From an uncultured Ruminococcus sp. (lineage in GTDB: Bacteria; Bacillota; Clostridia; Oscillospirales; Acutalibacteraceae): a stretch of 7,389 bases of DNA. Both the position numbers and the translations under genes were made by a program. Every line of letters begins with the position of its first letter. Positions within the stretch are counted from its first letter, which is position 1. Location: NCBI GenBank assembly GCA_937892835.1, contig CALBHM010000244.1, positions 1 to 7,389 of the forward strand, written 5' to 3'. The notes below the pieces were generated by a model. That model saw only the letters and a program-made list of their open reading frames with translations, was not told the origin of the DNA and did no database searches. Shown here one piece after another: positions 4,836-7,389 of the stretch.

Positions 4836-6422
4836 TTGGCAGAAGATAAAGAGAAATCCTTAACGGACGAAACCCTGCCGAAAGAATCCGAGGAAACTTC
4901 CGCAAGCTGGGATTGGGACGCCACCGTTCCGCAGACCGACACAAGCAACATTACTTTTGACGATTTGCAGGAAACGGAAGGAAAGGCCATTGAGCAGCCT
5001 GCCGAAAAAACCGAGGAGAAAAAAGCGGAGGAGGAAGAAACAGTCTCAAGTCCCGACGATGATGGACTTTGCATCGTTTGCGGAAAGGAAAGAGGCAACA
5101 GTCCGAGCGACCTTTACTGCAACGCATGCCGTGCAAAATTTTTGAGAACTAACTACGGTGTAGGTCACATCATTCTTGCCTTTGTTATGGTCATCGTGGC
5201 CGCACTCGGCTATTTTGTTGCAACCTCAACAGTTACCGTGTCCTCAAAGCTTTACAAGGCCGAGCAGTGCATTTCAGAGAAAAGGTACGACGATGCTCTC
5301 AACCTTTGCAGCGAGGCTTTTGACGCAACGGATAAGCTCAACAGCGGAGTAAACGCAGTTATCAAGGGTATCAATTCAAATGTGACCAACCAGGATTGGT
5401 TCACAGAGGGTGAAAAAGCAACCCATCTCATTCTCGAAACATATATCCACAGAATGACAATTAACTATTCCGATCGTTCGACTTTCATTGAAGCTGTTGA
5501 AAAGTATTACGTCAACGGTGAACTTGATCAGCCGAGAAATGCGGATATCAAGAAGCTTTACAATGTAGTCAAGGAACTTGACACGATGGCAAGCTCGATT
5601 GAGGAAAAGATGAACAGCTTCATCTCTCAGAAAGAGGATGGAACCTACGACGTCAAGTATGACGAGGGTATTAAATATCTTGATTCCCTCAAAGCAGAGT
5701 CCGATGTTCAAAAGGGACTCGTTGATTACTACAAGTTCATGCTTGCCTATTACGCAAACAAGGACAGCAAAACTGCTCTCGGATTTATCGACAACGCATA
5801 CAAGGAGTCGGGCGAGTACGGATACCTGTATCTCCAGAACTACATGGGAATGGCATGGCAGTACAAGGAATACGACAAGGTTCTTGAGCTTTCCAAGATT
5901 GCAACCGAGCTGAACGTCAATGATGCGTCGGCATATTATTACGCAGTTAAGGTTTATATTGAAAAGAACGACCTTGAGACAGCTGACAAGGTTTGCGAGG
6001 ACATGCGCAAGGCAAATCCCGACGGAATCGACTATTACAGCACAAAAGCTGAGGTTCTCCGCCGTCAGAACAAGCTCGATGAAGCTATTGAAATTTGCCG
6101 CAAGGGTATTGTTGCAGGCTCTGATTCCGAAATCTACCGTCAGCAGGCTATTGCATATCTTCTTAAGAGCGATAAAGAGAACGCTCTCGAGGCAATTAAG
6201 CAGTCGTATGAAATTGCAACCCAAAACCAGCAGCTTTCCATTCAGACAGCAAATACCGTTGCGCTTATCTGCTTCATATGCGACGATACAAAGACATATG
6301 AAGAGGTTGAAGCGATGTTCAAGCAGAGCAGCATGGAATTCAGCGACTCTGTTAAGAAGTGCATCAAGGGTGACATCACCTTCGAGGATATATTCATGAA
6401 AGGATCGGGTGAGATATCATGA
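4836..6422 (+). CDS. Membrane-anchored TPR-repeat protein with N-terminal zinc-ribbon-like motif
   Basis: Function unknown. From the TTG start the product is 528 residues. Residues 1-76 are acidic, Glu/Ser/Thr-rich and probably disordered. CIVC (79-82) and CNAC (95-98) form a four-cysteine zinc-ribbon-like motif with a 12-residue gap. One membrane segment follows (about 108-134, GHIILAFVMVIVAALGYFVA). The basic residues just before it (CRAKFLRTNYG) suggest an inside N-terminus, leaving the large C-terminal part outside the cell. That part is helical with TPR-like repeats, clearest at about 141-166, 341-362, 365-395, 398-428 and 431-462, each with the A-x-x-Y/ A-x-E spacing typical of TPRs. 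TPR domains normally bind protein partners. It overlaps the next gene by ATGA, so the two products are likely made together, and it diverges from the infC operon. Codon use matches the neighbours. A role as a membrane-bound scaffold or assembly factor is speculation. Confidence 0.85.
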   Translation: MAEDKEKSLTDETLPKESEETSASWDWDATVPQTDTSNITFDDLQETEGKAIEQPAEKTEEKKAEEEETVSSPDDDGLCIVCGKERGNSPSDLYCNACRAKFLRTNYGVGHIILAFVMVIVAALGYFVATSTVTVSSKLYKAEQCISEKRYDDALNLCSEAFDATDKLNSGVNAVIKGINSNVTNQDWFTEGEKATHLILETYIHRMTINYSDRSTFIEAVEKYYVNGELDQPRNADIKKLYNVVKELDTMASSIEEKMNSFISQKEDGTYDVKYDEGIKYLDSLKAESDVQKGLVDYYKFMLAYYANKDSKTALGFIDNAYKESGEYGYLYLQNYMGMAWQYKEYDKVLELSKIATELNVNDASAYYYAVKVYIEKNDLETADKVCEDMRKANPDGIDYYSTKAEVLRRQNKLDEAIEICRKGIVAGSDSEIYRQQAIAYLLKSDKENALEAIKQSYEIATQNQQLSIQTANTVALICFICDDTKTYEEVEAMFKQSSMEFSDSVKKCIKGDITFEDIFMKGSGEIS

Positions 6423-6955
6423 CAATAGTTTATGTAATTACAAAGTATATCACTGTTATCGGCTCGATTCTTAAAGGCTTCTGGGAGCATCTTTTCTGCC
6501 GAATTCTCGGCGTTCCGGTATCCGATGCACGCTATCTTCAGGCAACGGAGCTTTGCGGTCATGTTGAGCACGACTTCACAAAGACAAAGGCAGTTACATT
6601 CTTCATCAATTATCTTCCCGGCATGATGAACCGTCTTTTCGGTTATGGCATGCTCGTCGGCGGTTATCTCGGTCTTTTTTATATGAAAGCCGGCACAGAT
6701 ACTGTTGCCTTTTGGTTCTGCGTTGTTCTCTATTATATCGGAGTTTCGCTGATGTGCAACAACGCTCCGCTTTACGAGGACGCACTTAACAACTGGGATC
6801 TTCTCTATGGCAAAGGACAAAAGACAAACATCTTCGCAAAGATTTTCGCTTTCATTCCGTCCGTTTACTTTATCGTTTCCGCATGGTTTGAAAAGAACGG
6901 TCTCAGCCTCCTTGTTTGGATTGCCCTGACCCTTGTAGGAATTTTTGTCCTTTAA
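6419..6955 (+). CDS. Small multi-pass membrane protein, unknown family
   Basis: 178 residues; not recognised. The ATG at 6419-6421 overlaps the TPR-gene stop (ATGA), with GGTGAG 5 nt upstream, so translation is probably coupled. Hydrophobic segments are at about 73-89 (FGYGMLVGGYLGLFYM), 95-115, 136-157 and 161-178, with a weaker amphipathic stretch at 4-20; the C-terminus ends inside the last hydrophobic segment. Polar landmarks are ELCGHVEHDF (44-53) and the loop NNAPLYEDALNNWDLLYG (114-131) between segments two and three. The latter loosely recalls the polar loop of some uncharacterised membrane-peptidase-like proteins, but there is no HExxH motif and no support for enzymatic activity. Its only visible context is the coupled TPR/zinc-ribbon protein, so a joint membrane complex is the simplest inference. 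A strong terminator follows 18 nt later. Confidence 0.85.
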   Translation: MTIVYVITKYITVIGSILKGFWEHLFCRILGVPVSDARYLQATELCGHVEHDFTKTKAVTFFINYLPGMMNRLFGYGMLVGGYLGLFYMKAGTDTVAFWFCVVLYYIGVSLMCNNAPLYEDALNNWDLLYGKGQKTNIFAKIFAFIPSVYFIVSAWFEKNGLSLLVWIALTLVGIFVL

Positions 6956-6973
6956 TAAACAAAATATAATAAC

Positions 6974-7015
6974 AAAACGCAGCATATATCGCCAAAACGG
7001 TATATGCTGCGTTTT
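6974..7015. terminator. Bidirectional intrinsic terminator between convergent genes
   Basis: A perfect 15-bp inverted repeat (arms 6974-6988 and 7001-7015, core CGCAGCATATA) extends inward by one wobble and two GC pairs to leave a 6-nt loop. On the plus strand it runs into TTTTTATTTAT, ending the TPR/membrane-protein operon. On the minus strand the tail is TTTTGTTATTATATTTTG, so it can also end the acyltransferase transcript, whose stop lies 12 bp away. Confidence 0.93.
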
Positions 7016-7027
7016 TATTTATATGTT

Positions 7028-7389
7028 TTATTTACAGACCGCTTCCATCAGTTTATTGGTAAGCTTATCGTATCCCGAATACTTCTTTAAAAGGTCAATG
7101 GCAAGTGAAAGTATCACAGATAAGGCAAGGAGAACGATAAATATAACTATCGGATATTTGAATCCGTAAATAAAATCCTTTAAAAAATAGCCTCTAAGGA
7201 ATGTATGAGACAGGAAAATATTGTAAGAATGCTTTCCGAGAAATCCCAGCACCTTGTTAACAATCGGAATGTCACAAAGTATTACATGACAATACAAAAC
7301 AACATATGCCGGGACAAAACCGTCACGAATATAACTGACTGTCCAATCACTTTTCTGCCTGAGATAGAAACAAAAAGCAAGTCCGGCCG
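7028..7389 (-). CDS. Acyltransferase family 3 (OafA-like) membrane protein, C-terminal part; 5' end outside window
   Basis: Reading is open from the right edge to the TAA at 7028-7030, giving 119 visible C-terminal residues. The segment VLGFLGKHSYNIFLSHTFLR matches the conserved LGkhSy-iFL-H element near the end of acyltransferase-3 proteins. It is followed by a strongly hydrophobic helix (FKYPIVIFIVLLALSVILSL) and a short basic tail, the usual ending of that family. An upstream hydrophobic stretch (about VPAYVVLYCHVIL) is another membrane segment. These enzymes move acyl groups, often acetyl, onto cell-surface polysaccharides or other substrates; the substrate here cannot be judged. An in-frame TTG at 7295-7297 is internal, not a start, because the reading frame and hydrophobic pattern continue upstream. 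The gene converges on the TPR operon and shares its terminator. Confidence 0.8.
   Translation of the reverse strand, partial: AGLAFCFYLRQKSDWTVSYIRDGFVPAYVVLYCHVILCDIPIVNKVLGFLGKHSYNIFLSHTFLRGYFLKDFIYGFKYPIVIFIVLLALSVILSLAIDLLKKYSGYDKLTNKLMEAVCK

Noticed and set aside
5376..6224. 282-codon open frame on the minus strand opposite the TPR gene
   Set aside because: Mirror frame of a well-supported gene with a strong binding site and recognisable domains; the hydrophobic translation results from reading the complement of charged-residue codons.
7028..7297. Small free-standing 89-residue protein starting at TTG 7295-7297
   Set aside because: The frame continues open to the window edge with membrane-protein character, and the segment matches the C-terminal end of acyltransferase-3 proteins, so it is the tail of a longer gene.

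Overview
The window looks like chromosomal DNA from a Gram-positive clostridial bacterium, most likely of the Ruminococcus/Oscillospiraceae type. This rests on three things: the Firmicute gene order infC-rpmI-rplT-RNA methyltransferase-dprA-topA, strong AGGAGG-type ribosome binding sites with frequent TTG/GTG starts, and the character of the proteins. The genus is inference. I see no mobile element, CRISPR array, tRNA or rRNA.

Left part (1-4700), all read on the minus strand. A consensus sigma-A type promoter (4670-4698) fires into a structured leader of about 135-150 nt. The leader has the hallmarks of the L20-type attenuator known from Firmicute infC operons: a terminator hairpin with a T-rich tail just before the ribosome binding site, and an upstream segment that can pair with the same strand and so exclude the terminator. 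Behind it come infC (translation initiation factor IF3, apparently starting at AUC), rpmI (L35) and rplT (L20). After rplT there are two hairpins in a 107-nt gap, the first terminator-like. Then follow a TrmH/SpoU-family RNA 2'-O-methyltransferase, dprA (overlapping it by ATGA) and topA (DNA topoisomerase I, cut by the left window edge). The whole run could be one long transcript with partial termination after rplT, so that the translation genes are made in excess over methyltransferase, DprA and topoisomerase.

Middle/right part (4700-6955), plus strand. A divergent two-gene operon, coupled by an ATGA overlap, encodes a membrane-anchored protein (acidic N-terminal tail, four-cysteine zinc-ribbon-like motif, one membrane segment, then a large TPR-repeat domain predicted to lie outside the cell) and a small multi-pass membrane protein with no recognised family. 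The operon ends at a strong bidirectional hairpin terminator (6974-7015).

Right edge (7028-7389), minus strand. The C-terminal end of an integral membrane acyltransferase of the acyltransferase-3 (OafA-like) family converges on that terminator and runs off the window.

The least understood content is the TPR/zinc-ribbon plus membrane-protein pair. The best-resolved regulatory content is the infC leader.
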